From NCBI GenBank assembly GCA_949293325.1, contig CASFCZ010000043.1, positions 1-63,643 of the forward strand: a stretch of 63,643 nt of DNA, read 5' to 3'. This document shows, in pieces, positions 25,356-33,437 of this stretch. The translations under genes were made by a program, and so were the position numbers. The first letter of the stretch is position 1. Each line of letters opens with the position of its first letter. This DNA is from an uncultured Eubacteriales bacterium. Lineage in GTDB: Bacteria > Bacillota > Clostridia > Lachnospirales > CAG-274. The notes beneath the pieces were generated by a model. It ran no database searches, had not been told where the DNA came from, and worked only from the letters and a program-made list of their open reading frames with translations.

Positions 25356-26645
25356 TTAATTTTTAGGAATCATTTTAATCATACCGCCCATGTAAGGTCT
25401 GAGTATTTCAGGAATGTTTACACTGCCGTCCTCATTAAGATTATTTTCAAGGAATGCAATAAGCATACGTGGAGGTGCTACAACGGTATTATTAAGGGTA
25501 TGGGCAAAATACTTACTGCCGTCCTCTGCCGCAACTCTGATCTTAAGACGTCTTGCCTGAGCATCTCCCAGGTTGGAGCAGCTGCCTACTTCAAAGTACT
25601 TCTTCTGACGTGGAGACCATGCTTCAACATCCACTGACTTTACCTTAAGGTCAGCAAGGTCACCTGAACAACATTCAAGGGTTCTTACAGGAATATCAAG
25701 GGAGCGGAAAAGCTCAACTGTATTCTGCCAGAGCTTATCAAACCACATAGGACTTTCCTCAGGCTTACATACAACTATCATTTCCTGCTTTTCAAACTGA
25801 TGAATACGGTAAACACCCCTTTCCTCTATACCATGGGCACCCTTTTCCTTACGGAAACATGGTGAGTAACTGGTAAGGGTCTGAGGGAGAGTATCTTCCT
25901 TAATTATTGTGTCAATAAACTTACCGATCATGGAGTGCTCGGAAGTACCGATAAGGTAAAGATCCTCACCTTCTATTTTATACATCATGGCATCCATTTC
26001 CGCAAAGCTCATTACACCTGTTACAACATCGCTTCTGATCATAAAAGGAGGTACACAGTAGGTAAATCCCTTAATTATCATAAAGTCCCTTGCATAGGCA
26101 ATAACAGCGCTGTGAAGTCTTGCAATATCACCCATAAGATAATAAAAACCGTTGCCTGCTACCTTTCTTGCACTATCAAGGTCAATACCGTTGAAACGCT
26201 CCATTATATCTGTATGGTATGGAATTTCAAAATCAGGTACTACAGGCTCACCAAATTTTTCCCTCTCCACATTTTCGCTGTCATCCTTACCAATAGGCAC
26301 GCTTGGGTCGATTATGTTAGGAATAGTCATCATAATTTTCTTTATTTCTGCCTGAAGCTCTGTTTCCTTTTCCTCAAGCTCTGCAAGTCTGTCAGCTTTG
26401 GCATTTACCTGTGCCTTAACTGCCTCAGCCTCATCCTTCTTACCCTGACCCATAAGGGCACCGATCTGCTTTGAAAGGGTCTTTCTCTCTGCTCTTAAAC
26501 CGTCAGCCTCCTGCTGTGTTGCTCTGCTTTGAGCATCAAGATCTATTACCTTATCAACAAGCTCAAGCTTGTTATCCTGAAATTTGTTTTTAATGTTCTG
26601 CTTTACAATATCGGGATTTTCCCTGACAAACTTAATGTCCAGCAT
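25356..26645 (-). CDS. serS: Seryl-tRNA synthetase
   Basis: 429 residues. The N-terminal helical arm (about 1-105, coiled coil rich in Lys, Glu and Ala) contacts the long variable arm of tRNA-Ser. The class II core has motif 2 FRKEKGAHGIEERGVYRIHQFEKQE and motif 3 LNNTVVAPPRMLIAFLENN. It starts at ATG after CAGGAGGAATATTAA. Expression is controlled by a T-box leader immediately upstream. Confidence 0.95.
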   Translation of the reverse strand: MLDIKFVRENPDIVKQNIKNKFQDNKLELVDKVIDLDAQSRATQQEADGLRAERKTLSKQIGALMGQGKKDEAEAVKAQVNAKADRLAELEEKETELQAEIKKIMMTIPNIIDPSVPIGKDDSENVEREKFGEPVVPDFEIPYHTDIMERFNGIDLDSARKVAGNGFYYLMGDIARLHSAVIAYARDFMIIKGFTYCVPPFMIRSDVVTGVMSFAEMDAMMYKIEGEDLYLIGTSEHSMIGKFIDTIIKEDTLPQTLTSYSPCFRKEKGAHGIEERGVYRIHQFEKQEMIVVCKPEESPMWFDKLWQNTVELFRSLDIPVRTLECCSGDLADLKVKSVDVEAWSPRQKKYFEVGSCSNLGDAQARRLKIRVAAEDGSKYFAHTLNNTVVAPPRMLIAFLENNLNEDGSVNIPEILRPYMGGMIKMIPKN

Positions 26646-26667
26646 TTAATATTCCTCCTGAAATTTT

Positions 26668-26937
26668 AATTTTATAAAAAAATAAACCCGTACCCTTACT
26701 AAGGGACGAGTTGTTACCGTGGTGCCACCCAAATTGCATAATGCCGCTTTAACCTGCTGTAAAGGGCAGACCCTTTGGATTTATCACCCAAAAGCTCGGA
26801 AGGCGGAACACCGGCTATCCAATATCCGCTTGCAGCAATATGCGGACTCTCTGGAAAAGGACTCCTCGGCTTATTCTTCCTAAAACGCTTAAACAATATT
26901 AACAGTATTATTATACCACAGCTTCAAAATAATTCAA
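26668..26937 (-). promoter_or_regulatory. T-box leader and promoter of serS
   Basis: Promoter: -35 TTGAAT (26932-26937), 16 bp, -10 TATAAT (26910-26915). The leader of about 235 nt contains an AGAGAG stretch in stem I and the conserved T-box GGGTGGCACCACGG (complement of about 26717-26730). The last part is a terminator hairpin (CTCGTCCCTT/AAGGGTACGGG) followed by a T-rich run (about 26674-26684). Uncharged tRNA-Ser should stabilise the antiterminator. A UCC in CUUCCGAG is a candidate specifier codon; I could not fold stem I with certainty. Confidence 0.9.
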
Positions 26938-27108
26938 GTATTTTTTTAAATAAAGGGTATTAAAATTAAATAAGGGGCAATAATTATTTTGTAAGGATAT
27001 TCCTTACTTCCCCTTTCACTTGAGGATGCGGCTTCCCCCTGCCGTGTCCCATAGGACCTTTAGGTCCTATACATAAGAACAGAGGGCAAATAAAGCCCTC
27101 TGTTAATC
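26938..27108. other. Short intergenic region with two palindromes
   Basis: Contains the 8-bp palindrome ATAGGACC/GGTCCTAT (27051-27070) and the inverted repeat AACAGAGGGC/GCCCTCTGTT (about 27077-27104). The latter probably ends the DUF4446 gene on the minus strand, though its T run is poor. No gene is seen. Confidence 0.5.
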
Positions 27109-27756
27109 TTATGCTCCGGCAGCCTCATTACTTCTTCTGCTGTTTTTAACAATCATGGAATCAGGCTGTGGTTTCTTTTTATTTTTAAAGGAAATTCTTT
27201 TCCGCTTAAGTTTTGTTTTTTCTGAAGATCTTTCCCTTTTTACAGGAACACCCTCAATGGCCTTATTAATTGCCTCCTGCTCCTCCTCACTAAGCTGATA
27301 CTTACTTTCTCCTGCAATTATAGGCTTACCGTAGGTATAGCAGCCCTGTCTATAGTAAAGGGAGTTAAGGACAACACCGTTTTTATTTTCATCCATAAGG
27401 GCAATGGCGTATGACAAATCGCCACCCACATCCTCAAAGGTATTGTATCTTACAATACCCATGTATTGAATACAGGTCTTAAGTCTGCCGTTTATGTAAT
27501 CCTGCTCAAGTTTTATAAGCTGATTTTCCTGTTTTATTTCATTCATCACCTTAATATTTTCAAGGAGCATAGCTTCTACATTATGATTTTTACTGTTAGG
27601 TGTCATAAAACGTTCAAATCGTCTGCGAAGTTTATTTACCTTCCTTATATAAAAGGCAAGTATAATAATAAGTACAATATTCAGGCATATAAAAAATGCC
27701 ATTGCGTATGGAAGATATCCATTAATTAATTCAATCACCAATTTTATCCCCTTCAA
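27109..27756 (-). CDS. DUF4446 family membrane protein
   Basis: 215 residues. An N-terminal transmembrane helix (about 14-37) precedes a basic coiled segment. The DUF4446 core follows: GIVRYNTFEDVGGDLSYAIALMDENKNGVVLNSLYYRQGCYTYGKPI, then a YQLSEEEQEAI stretch. The C-terminus is Lys/Arg-rich. The family is very often found directly downstream of parB in Clostridia; its function is not established. A parS site lies between its start and the parB stop codon. Confidence 0.85.
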   Translation of the reverse strand: MKGIKLVIELINGYLPYAMAFFICLNIVLIIILAFYIRKVNKLRRRFERFMTPNSKNHNVEAMLLENIKVMNEIKQENQLIKLEQDYINGRLKTCIQYMGIVRYNTFEDVGGDLSYAIALMDENKNGVVLNSLYYRQGCYTYGKPIIAGESKYQLSEEEQEAINKAIEGVPVKRERSSEKTKLKRKRISFKNKKKPQPDSMIVKNSRRSNEAAGA

Positions 27757-27762
27757 ACTTAT

Positions 27763-27778
27763 TGTTTCACGTGAAACA
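27763..27778. promoter_or_regulatory. parS site 1
   Basis: Perfect 16-bp palindrome TGTTTCACGTGAAACA, the ParB/Spo0J binding site, located between the DUF4446 gene and parB. Confidence 0.96.
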
Positions 27779-27780
27779 TA

Positions 27781-28662
27781 TTAATAATTAATGCTTTTAA
27801 TCAGACCAACAAGTCTTTCAAGCTCATCCTCTGAAAAATATTCTATTTCGATTTTTCCCTTGTTTTTACCGTTTTTGATATTAACCTTTGCACCAAGGAT
27901 ACTTTTAAGATCCTTAGCCATTGCAAGGTATGCTCTGACAGCCTCAGGATCCTTTATGCCTGACTTTGCCTTTGGCTGATCCTCCTGCTTTGGCTCATTA
28001 AGTTCCTTAACAAGCTCCTCTGTCTGTCTTACACTGAGCATTTCCTCAATTACCCTTTCAGCCGCCTCATACTGGAGGTCGGAATCGGCTATTCCAAGTA
28101 ATGCCCTTGCATGACCATTGCTGAGCCTGCCCTCACGTACAAAATCCTGTACACGGGAGTCAAGATTTAAAAGACGCATGGCATTTGCTACAACTGCCCT
28201 GCTTTTACCTACCCTTGCAGCTATTTCTTCCTGACTTAAATTAAATTCTGTAGCAAGCCTTTTATATGTAAGGGCCTCCTCAAGGGGGTTAAGATCCACC
28301 CTTTGGAGATTTTCAATTAAAGATGCCTCAAGGGCTTCCAGATCAGAGTATTTTTTTATAATAACCGGTACTGTAGCAAGACCTGCCAGCCTTGCAGCCC
28401 TCCAGCGTCTTTCTCCTGCTATTATTTCATAGCCATTTGCAACCTCTTTAACTGTAATAGGCTGTAAAATTCCTACTTCCTTTATACTCTCTGCCAGTTC
28501 TCTGAGGCTTTCGTCATCAAAGGACTTTCTGGGCTGTTCCTTATTGTTATCTATCTTATTTATATTGACTTCAATAAAGCCAGTACTTTCAACTTCTACA
28601 TTTTCCTCACCAAAAAGGGCACTTACACCTCTGCCCCCTAAACCTGATATTTTTTTTGCCAT
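27781..28662 (-). CDS. parB: Chromosome partition protein ParB (Spo0J)
   Basis: 293 residues. The N-terminal CTPase/clamp domain has box I (ITVKEVANGYEIIAGERRWRAARLAG) and box II (ENLQRVDLNPLEEA). A helix-turn-helix (LSQEEIAARVGKSRAVVANAMRLLNL) binds parS, and a C-terminal dimerisation domain closes the protein. It loads on parS sites, spreads and recruits condensin. It follows parA by 18 bp. Three perfect parS sites lie within 2 kb. Confidence 0.95.
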   Translation of the reverse strand: MAKKISGLGGRGVSALFGEENVEVESTGFIEVNINKIDNNKEQPRKSFDDESLRELAESIKEVGILQPITVKEVANGYEIIAGERRWRAARLAGLATVPVIIKKYSDLEALEASLIENLQRVDLNPLEEALTYKRLATEFNLSQEEIAARVGKSRAVVANAMRLLNLDSRVQDFVREGRLSNGHARALLGIADSDLQYEAAERVIEEMLSVRQTEELVKELNEPKQEDQPKAKSGIKDPEAVRAYLAMAKDLKSILGAKVNIKNGKNKGKIEIEYFSEDELERLVGLIKSINY

Positions 28663-28680
28663 AATTAAATTCTCCTTAGC

Positions 28681-29448
28681 TTAAAGTTCATCAATAAGTT
28701 CCGCCAATGTATCGTAGGCATCTGATGCAGGACATTTAGGGTCATAAAGATTAATAGGCAATCCGTGGCTTGGTGCCTCACCTACCCTTACGGCACGGGG
28801 TATAATTGAGTACATATAGGTGTTACCCATAAACTTTTTAACCTCCTCCACCACCTGCATGGAAAGGTTTGTCCTTGAATCATACATAGTAAAGACTACG
28901 CCGTCAATTTTTATTGCGGAATTAAGCTTTTTCTTAACAAGGTTGTATGTATGTATAAACTGACTCAGACCCTCCATTGCAAAAAATTCACATTGGAGAG
29001 GAATAAGTACCTCATCTGCTGCAACAAGTGCATTAAGTGTAAGTATATTAAGGGAAGGCGGACAGTCAATAATGGTATAATCATACAGTTCCCTTATGCA
29101 GTTTTTGTTAAGGATATTTTTAAGAATATACTGTCTGTCATCTATATCTATCAGCTCAACCTCTGCACCTGATAGCTGAATATCCGTAGGCAGAATATCA
29201 AGGGAATTAAATAGATCTACCCTTACCTTGGTATCAATAAAATTAGCATTACCCATAAGCAGATCATAAAAGGTATTTGTATTATTGTTTTTACTGATAC
29301 CAAGACCCGTAGTAGCATTGCCCTGTGGGTCTGAATCAATAATCAGCACTCTTTTATTCATGGCGGCAAGGGCAGCAGATAAATTAATGGCTGTAGTTGT
29401 TTTACCTACGCCACCCTTTTGGTTAGCAATAGCTATAACACGTCCCAT
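28681..29448 (-). CDS. parA: Chromosome partition ATPase ParA (Soj)
   Basis: 255 residues. It is a deviant-Walker ATPase with the motif NQKGGVGKTTTAINLSAALA at the N-terminus, switch I, and the Walker B-like IIDCPPSLNIL. It lacks the N-terminal DNA-binding extension of plasmid type Ia ParA, so it is the chromosomal Soj type. It drives origin separation and can act on DnaA. A parS site overlaps its promoter. Confidence 0.95.
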   Translation of the reverse strand: MGRVIAIANQKGGVGKTTTAINLSAALAAMNKRVLIIDSDPQGNATTGLGISKNNNTNTFYDLLMGNANFIDTKVRVDLFNSLDILPTDIQLSGAEVELIDIDDRQYILKNILNKNCIRELYDYTIIDCPPSLNILTLNALVAADEVLIPLQCEFFAMEGLSQFIHTYNLVKKKLNSAIKIDGVVFTMYDSRTNLSMQVVEEVKKFMGNTYMYSIIPRAVRVGEAPSHGLPINLYDPKCPASDAYDTLAELIDEL

Positions 29449-29479
29449 TTTACTTCTCCTTTGTATATTTTATAAGGTT

Positions 29480-29510
29480 ATTATATCACAAAATTGTTTC
29501 ACGTGAAACA
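29480..29510 (-). promoter_or_regulatory. parA promoter overlapped by parS site 2
   Basis: Extended -10 TGATATAAT (TATAAT is the complement of 29480-29485). The -35 position falls inside the perfect parS TGTTTCACGTGAAACA (29495-29510). ParB bound there should block the promoter, giving autoregulation. Confidence 0.8.
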
Positions 29511-29599
29511 TATTTGCTTAAATTAATTATTAAAAAAAACTGACAATATATCTCTTTTTTTTGTGTAAAATTAATTTTGACTTGTTTGTTCTATTTATG

Positions 29600-29636
29600 C
29601 AAAAAAATAAGGAGTGTTTCACGTGAAACACTCCTT
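29600..29636 (-). terminator. wecB terminator that embeds parS site 3
   Basis: The perfect parS (29615-29630) is the core of a longer palindrome (29609-29636) extended on both sides by AAGGAG/CTCCTT. On the minus strand it is followed by a T-rich run and stands about 10 bp after the wecB stop codon. It therefore looks like a ParB site and an intrinsic terminator at once. Confidence 0.8.
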
Positions 29637-29646
29637 AAAATAATTT

Positions 29647-30792
29647 TTAATAATCTTCAGGTCTGTCTTTTCTCAATCCAAAATAATATCTGATTGCCTC
29701 AACTATCCTTTCAGAGGCATGACCGTCACCAAATGGGTTTTTACTTGCTACCATTTGATTATATACTTCCTTATTGTCAAGAAGCTCACTTGCCATATTA
29801 AAGATATTATCCTCATCTACTCCGGCAAGCTTAAGTGTACCTGCCTCTACACCCTCAGGACGCTCAGTTACATTTCTGAGTACAAGTACAGGCTTACCCA
29901 TAGAAGGAACCTCCTCCTGAAGTCCGCCGCTGTCTGTCATTACCATATAACTGAGATTCATAAGGTTGTGCATATTTTTAATATCCAGAGGATCAATAAG
30001 ATGTATTCTGTCATGATTACCCAGGATACCAAAGGCTGTTTCCCTTACAGCAGGATTATAATGTACTGCATAAACCACTTCCACATCCTCGTAAGCCTCC
30101 ACAAGTCTTAACACTGCACGGCAGATATTTTCCAGAGGCTCACCCAGATTTTCACGTCTATGGGCAGTCATTGTAATAACCCTTTTATTTTTATAATCAA
30201 TGTTATTAAGAATGTCAACATCGAAATTAAAGTCAGGCTTAATGGTAGTTGCAAGACAATCAACTGCTGTATTGCCTGTTATAAAAATATTTTCTTCAGG
30301 TACATTTTCCTTTAAAAGATGCTCCTTTGCCAGATATGTGGGAGCAAAGTGGAGATCAGCCATTGCACCTGTAAGGCGACGATTCATCTCCTCTGGGAAG
30401 GGCTGGTATTTATCATAGGTTCTTAAACCTGCCTCTACATGTCCAAGCTTTATTTCACTGTAAAAGGCTGCAAGACTGCCTGCAAAGGTGGTTGTTGTAT
30501 CACCGTGTACCAGGACAAGGTCAGGCTTGCTTTCCTTCATTACCTCCTCAAGACCCTGTAACGCCCTTACTGTAATATCTGTAAGGGTCTGACGCTGGGT
30601 CATTATATCCAGATCATAATCCGGATGCAGGTCAAATATCTCAAGAACCTGATCCAACATCTGTCTATGCTGTGCTGTTACACAAACTATCTGTTCAATA
30701 TCATCGCACTTCTTCATTGCATTAATAAGAGGTGCCATTTTAGTTGCCTCCGGTCTTGTACCGAAAATGCTCATTACCTTTATTTTTTCCAT
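29647..30792 (-). CDS. wecB: UDP-N-acetylglucosamine 2-epimerase (non-hydrolysing)
   Basis: 381 residues from MEKIKVMSIFGTRPEATKMAPL, with GAGGAT upstream; the 12-codon longer frame overlaps the previous gene. Family marks are FGTRPEATKMAPL, VHGDTTTTFAGSLAAFY, GHVEAGLRTYDKYQPFPEEMNR, TAHRRENLG and TDSGGLQEEVPSMGKPVLVLR. It converts UDP-GlcNAc to UDP-ManNAc for teichoic acid linkage units or capsule (MnaA). It sits downstream of glmU, which makes its substrate, with a dockerin gene in between. Confidence 0.93.
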   Translation of the reverse strand: MEKIKVMSIFGTRPEATKMAPLINAMKKCDDIEQIVCVTAQHRQMLDQVLEIFDLHPDYDLDIMTQRQTLTDITVRALQGLEEVMKESKPDLVLVHGDTTTTFAGSLAAFYSEIKLGHVEAGLRTYDKYQPFPEEMNRRLTGAMADLHFAPTYLAKEHLLKENVPEENIFITGNTAVDCLATTIKPDFNFDVDILNNIDYKNKRVITMTAHRRENLGEPLENICRAVLRLVEAYEDVEVVYAVHYNPAVRETAFGILGNHDRIHLIDPLDIKNMHNLMNLSYMVMTDSGGLQEEVPSMGKPVLVLRNVTERPEGVEAGTLKLAGVDEDNIFNMASELLDNKEVYNQMVASKNPFGDGHASERIVEAIRYYFGLRKDRPEDY

Positions 30793-30805
30793 TGTTTTAT
30801 CCTCA

Positions 30806-31411
30806 TTATTCCTCCGGGGGAAATACAAACGATCTATCCAAAACTTTATTCATTATATAGGCTGCATTATCTGCCGTTACTATATCAGAGCCTGTAACCT
30901 TCATTGCCGCTATCTGCTCATCGGTAATATATGATACACCATAAAGTACATACTGCATTGTAAGAGCTGCATCATCTGCTGTTATATAACCGTTAAGATT
31001 AACATCCCCTAAAACCACTACACTGTCAGTTGACTGGTCACGCTCAAGACCGATAACTGCAGGACTGTTTATATTACTACCGCCGATTCTTATAACATAA
31101 ACATAGTCATCGTTTAAATGAACATTACTTAAATCAAGGGTAAGTATAAACCTGCCATCCTCATCAAGGGGAGCAGCAATATTATTGAAATAAATATTAT
31201 AATCATAATTGTTACTCCAGTCAGTACTTAAAACAGGACAACCTGTAACCACCAGACGCTGATCAGCTACAGGATCGGATACTATACCGGAAACGGTAAC
31301 TATCTTATTATCCTCCACAGCCGAGGTAAGGGTAATTGAGGTAGCCGAAACCGTTACGCTGCAAAGTATTAAAGCAAAAAATACCGTTATTATAAATATA
31401 ATATTTTTCAC
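30806..31411 (-). CDS. Small secreted dockerin protein between glmU and wecB
   Basis: 201 residues with a GTG start (GAGGGG seven bases upstream). A signal peptide (MKNIIFIITVFFALILCSVTVSAT) is followed by a beta domain of about 110 residues (VTVSGIVSDPVADQRLVVTG ... GRFILTLDLSNVHLNDDYVYVIRIGG). A C-terminal type I dockerin has two Ca-binding loops, GDVNLNGYITADDAA and GSDIVTADNAAYIMNKVLD; the second loop is shortened. No catalytic residues are evident. The beta domain resembles the small secreted Ig-like protein at 4151 in general style only. Co-transcription with two UDP-GlcNAc enzymes is unexplained. Confidence 0.75.
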   Translation of the reverse strand: MKNIIFIITVFFALILCSVTVSATSITLTSAVEDNKIVTVSGIVSDPVADQRLVVTGCPVLSTDWSNNYDYNIYFNNIAAPLDEDGRFILTLDLSNVHLNDDYVYVIRIGGSNINSPAVIGLERDQSTDSVVVLGDVNLNGYITADDAALTMQYVLYGVSYITDEQIAAMKVTGSDIVTADNAAYIMNKVLDRSFVFPPEE

Positions 31412-31427
31412 TTATCCACCCCTCTTT

Positions 31428-32786
31428 TTATTTACCTGACTTGTTTCTCCAGCCTTCCTTATTATCCTGCCTTGAACGTGCAATGGCAAGGGAATTTGAA
31501 GGAACATCCTTTGTAATGGTGGAGCCTGCTGCAGTATAGGCATTGTCACCTATCTCAACAGGTGCAACAAGATTGGTGTTACATCCGATAAATACATTAT
31601 CGCCTATCTTACAACGGTACTTGTTTTTACCGTCATAATTTACCGTTACTGTACCACAGCCGAAGTTTACACACTTGCCCACATCAGAATCACCCACATA
31701 GGTAAGATGGCTTACCTTTGTACCGTCATCAATGGTGGAGTTCTTGATTTCAACAAAATCTCCTATCCTTACATGCTCACCTATCTTTGAATTAGGTCTT
31801 AAATAAGCAAATGGTCCCACTGTTGTATAGTTATCCACCTCTGCCTGAATAAGGAATGAGGACTGAATGGTAACACCGTCATGGATAACCGATGACTGAA
31901 TACGGCAGTTAGGTCCTATAAGACAATCAGTACCTATCTTAGTCTTACCCTCTATCATACATCCGGGATAGATAATGGTATCAGACTCTATCTCAACATC
32001 CTTACCAATATATGTGTTATGTGGATCGGTAATAGTAACGCCATTTGTCATATGATACTCATTGATACGCTTTTTCATTATTTCAGTAGCCTGTGACAAC
32101 TGGAGCTTACTGTTTACACCTATAAACTCATCGCTGTCATCTGCCACCATAACATCTACCCTGCCGCCGTTTTTCTTGATTATTTCAAGGGTATCGGTAA
32201 GGTAGTATTCACCCTGGGAGTTATTGTTGGAAAGCTTTTCAAAGGCTGCTTTAAGGGCCTCTCCCTTGAAGATATACACACCTGTATTTACTTCCCTTAT
32301 GGCTGCCTCCTCCTGGGAAGCATCCTTCTGCTCAACTATCCTTGAAAAGGCATTGTCTGCCCTTACTATTCTGCCATAGCCTGTAGGGTCCTTAACAAGC
32401 ATTGAAATAACCGTTGCATCGTTACCTTCACTTACATGGAGGTCATTGAGCTTTTTAATTGTTTCAGCTGTAATAAGGGGTGTATCTCCGCAAAGTACAA
32501 GTATATTACCCTCATTAATAAAGTCACCTGCCTGCATAACGGCATGACCTGTACCAAGCTGCTCCTTCTGGAGGGCATACTTTACCCTTGTACCTATTAT
32601 GGACTTTACCATCTTTGACTGATGACCTACCACAACGCAGATATCCTCTGCTCCTGCCTCCACAGAGGCATCTATAACATAATCCACCATGGTCTTGTCA
32701 AGTACCTTATGAAGTACCTTAGGCACCTTTGATTTCATACGGGTACCCTGACCGGCAGCAAGTATAACCACCTTTAAATTACTCAT
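31428..32786 (-). CDS. glmU: Bifunctional GlcNAc-1-P uridyltransferase / GlcN-1-P acetyltransferase
   Basis: 452 residues. The N-terminal pyrophosphorylase carries LAAGQGTRMKSKVPKVLHKV, and the C-terminal left-handed beta helix of hexapeptide repeats carries the acetyltransferase site (RPNSKIGEHVRIGDFVEIKNS ... HLTYVGDSDVG). It makes UDP-GlcNAc, used for peptidoglycan and by the epimerase downstream. It has its own promoter. Confidence 0.95.
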   Translation of the reverse strand: MSNLKVVILAAGQGTRMKSKVPKVLHKVLDKTMVDYVIDASVEAGAEDICVVVGHQSKMVKSIIGTRVKYALQKEQLGTGHAVMQAGDFINEGNILVLCGDTPLITAETIKKLNDLHVSEGNDATVISMLVKDPTGYGRIVRADNAFSRIVEQKDASQEEAAIREVNTGVYIFKGEALKAAFEKLSNNNSQGEYYLTDTLEIIKKNGGRVDVMVADDSDEFIGVNSKLQLSQATEIMKKRINEYHMTNGVTITDPHNTYIGKDVEIESDTIIYPGCMIEGKTKIGTDCLIGPNCRIQSSVIHDGVTIQSSFLIQAEVDNYTTVGPFAYLRPNSKIGEHVRIGDFVEIKNSTIDDGTKVSHLTYVGDSDVGKCVNFGCGTVTVNYDGKNKYRCKIGDNVFIGCNTNLVAPVEIGDNAYTAAGSTITKDVPSNSLAIARSRQDNKEGWRNKSGK

Positions 32787-32822
32787 TTTAACACTCCTGT
32801 CAATAAATATAATTCTGTCATT

Positions 32823-32851
32823 ATTTTAACATTTTTTTATAGTCTTATCAA
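32823..32851 (-). promoter_or_regulatory. glmU promoter
   Basis: -35 TTGATA (32846-32851), a 17-bp spacer and -10 TAAAAT (complement of 32823-32828), in the 70-bp gap after fumarase beta. Confidence 0.6.
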
Positions 32852-32856
32852 GACTA

Positions 32857-33423
32857 TTATTCTTCTTCATCAAGGTCCTTATTGTACTTTGGAGGCTCAC
32901 TTTCGTAAAGGTTATTGCCCCAGCTGTCAATAATAACAATACCCGGGAAGTTCTCCACCTCCAGCTTATGTACAGCCTCTGAGCCAAGATCCTCATAGGC
33001 TATTACCTCACAGCTTTTAACACATTCGCTTATAAGGGCACCTGCTCCACCTACTGCACCTATATATACCGCACCGTAAAGCATCATTGCATTTATTACC
33101 TCACGGCTCCTTGCTCCCTTGCCTATCATACAGGTAAGCCCCAGCTCAATTGTTTTAGGTGAATAGGCGTCCATTCTGTAGCTTGTGGTAGGACCCACGG
33201 AGCCTATTGGTTCTCCCGGCTTTGCCGGTGCTGGACCTGCAAAGTATATTGTCTGATCCTTAATATCAAAGGGCAGCTCAATACCCTTTTCAAGGTTTTC
33301 CAACATCCTTTTATGTGCCGCATCCCTGGCAGTATATATAGTGCCTGTTATTTCCACTATATCACCTGCCTTAAGCTTACGTGCCTCCTCCCTTGTAATG
33401 GGTGTATTTAAGCTAACCTTCAT
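32857..33423 (-). CDS. fumB: Class I fumarate hydratase (Fe-S), beta subunit
   Basis: 188 residues, matching the C-terminal domain of class I fumarase/tartrate dehydratase. Signatures are YFAGPAPAKPGEPIGSVGPTTSYRMD and MIGKGARSREVINAMMLYGAVYIGAVGGAGAL. It forms the fumarate-malate hydratase with the alpha subunit encoded at 38734-39576. The two are read in the same direction but are separated by a four-gene envelope cassette of about 5.3 kb, where most genomes have them adjacent. An L-tartrate dehydratase role is possible from sequence alone. Confidence 0.88.
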   Translation of the reverse strand: MKVSLNTPITREEARKLKAGDIVEITGTIYTARDAAHKRMLENLEKGIELPFDIKDQTIYFAGPAPAKPGEPIGSVGPTTSYRMDAYSPKTIELGLTCMIGKGARSREVINAMMLYGAVYIGAVGGAGALISECVKSCEVIAYEDLGSEAVHKLEVENFPGIVIIDSWGNNLYESEPPKYNKDLDEEE

Positions 33424-33437
33424 TTTATTACCTCCGT

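Noticed and set aside
26938..27108. A small RNA gene in the serS-DUF4446 gap
   Set aside because: Palindromes are present but there is no promoter leading to them and no match to a known RNA; it is described only as intergenic.
32833..32862. Hairpin ATAGTCTT/AAGACTAT after fumarase beta as a terminator
   Set aside because: It is followed by A, not T, on the coding strand, and instead overlaps the glmU -35 region.
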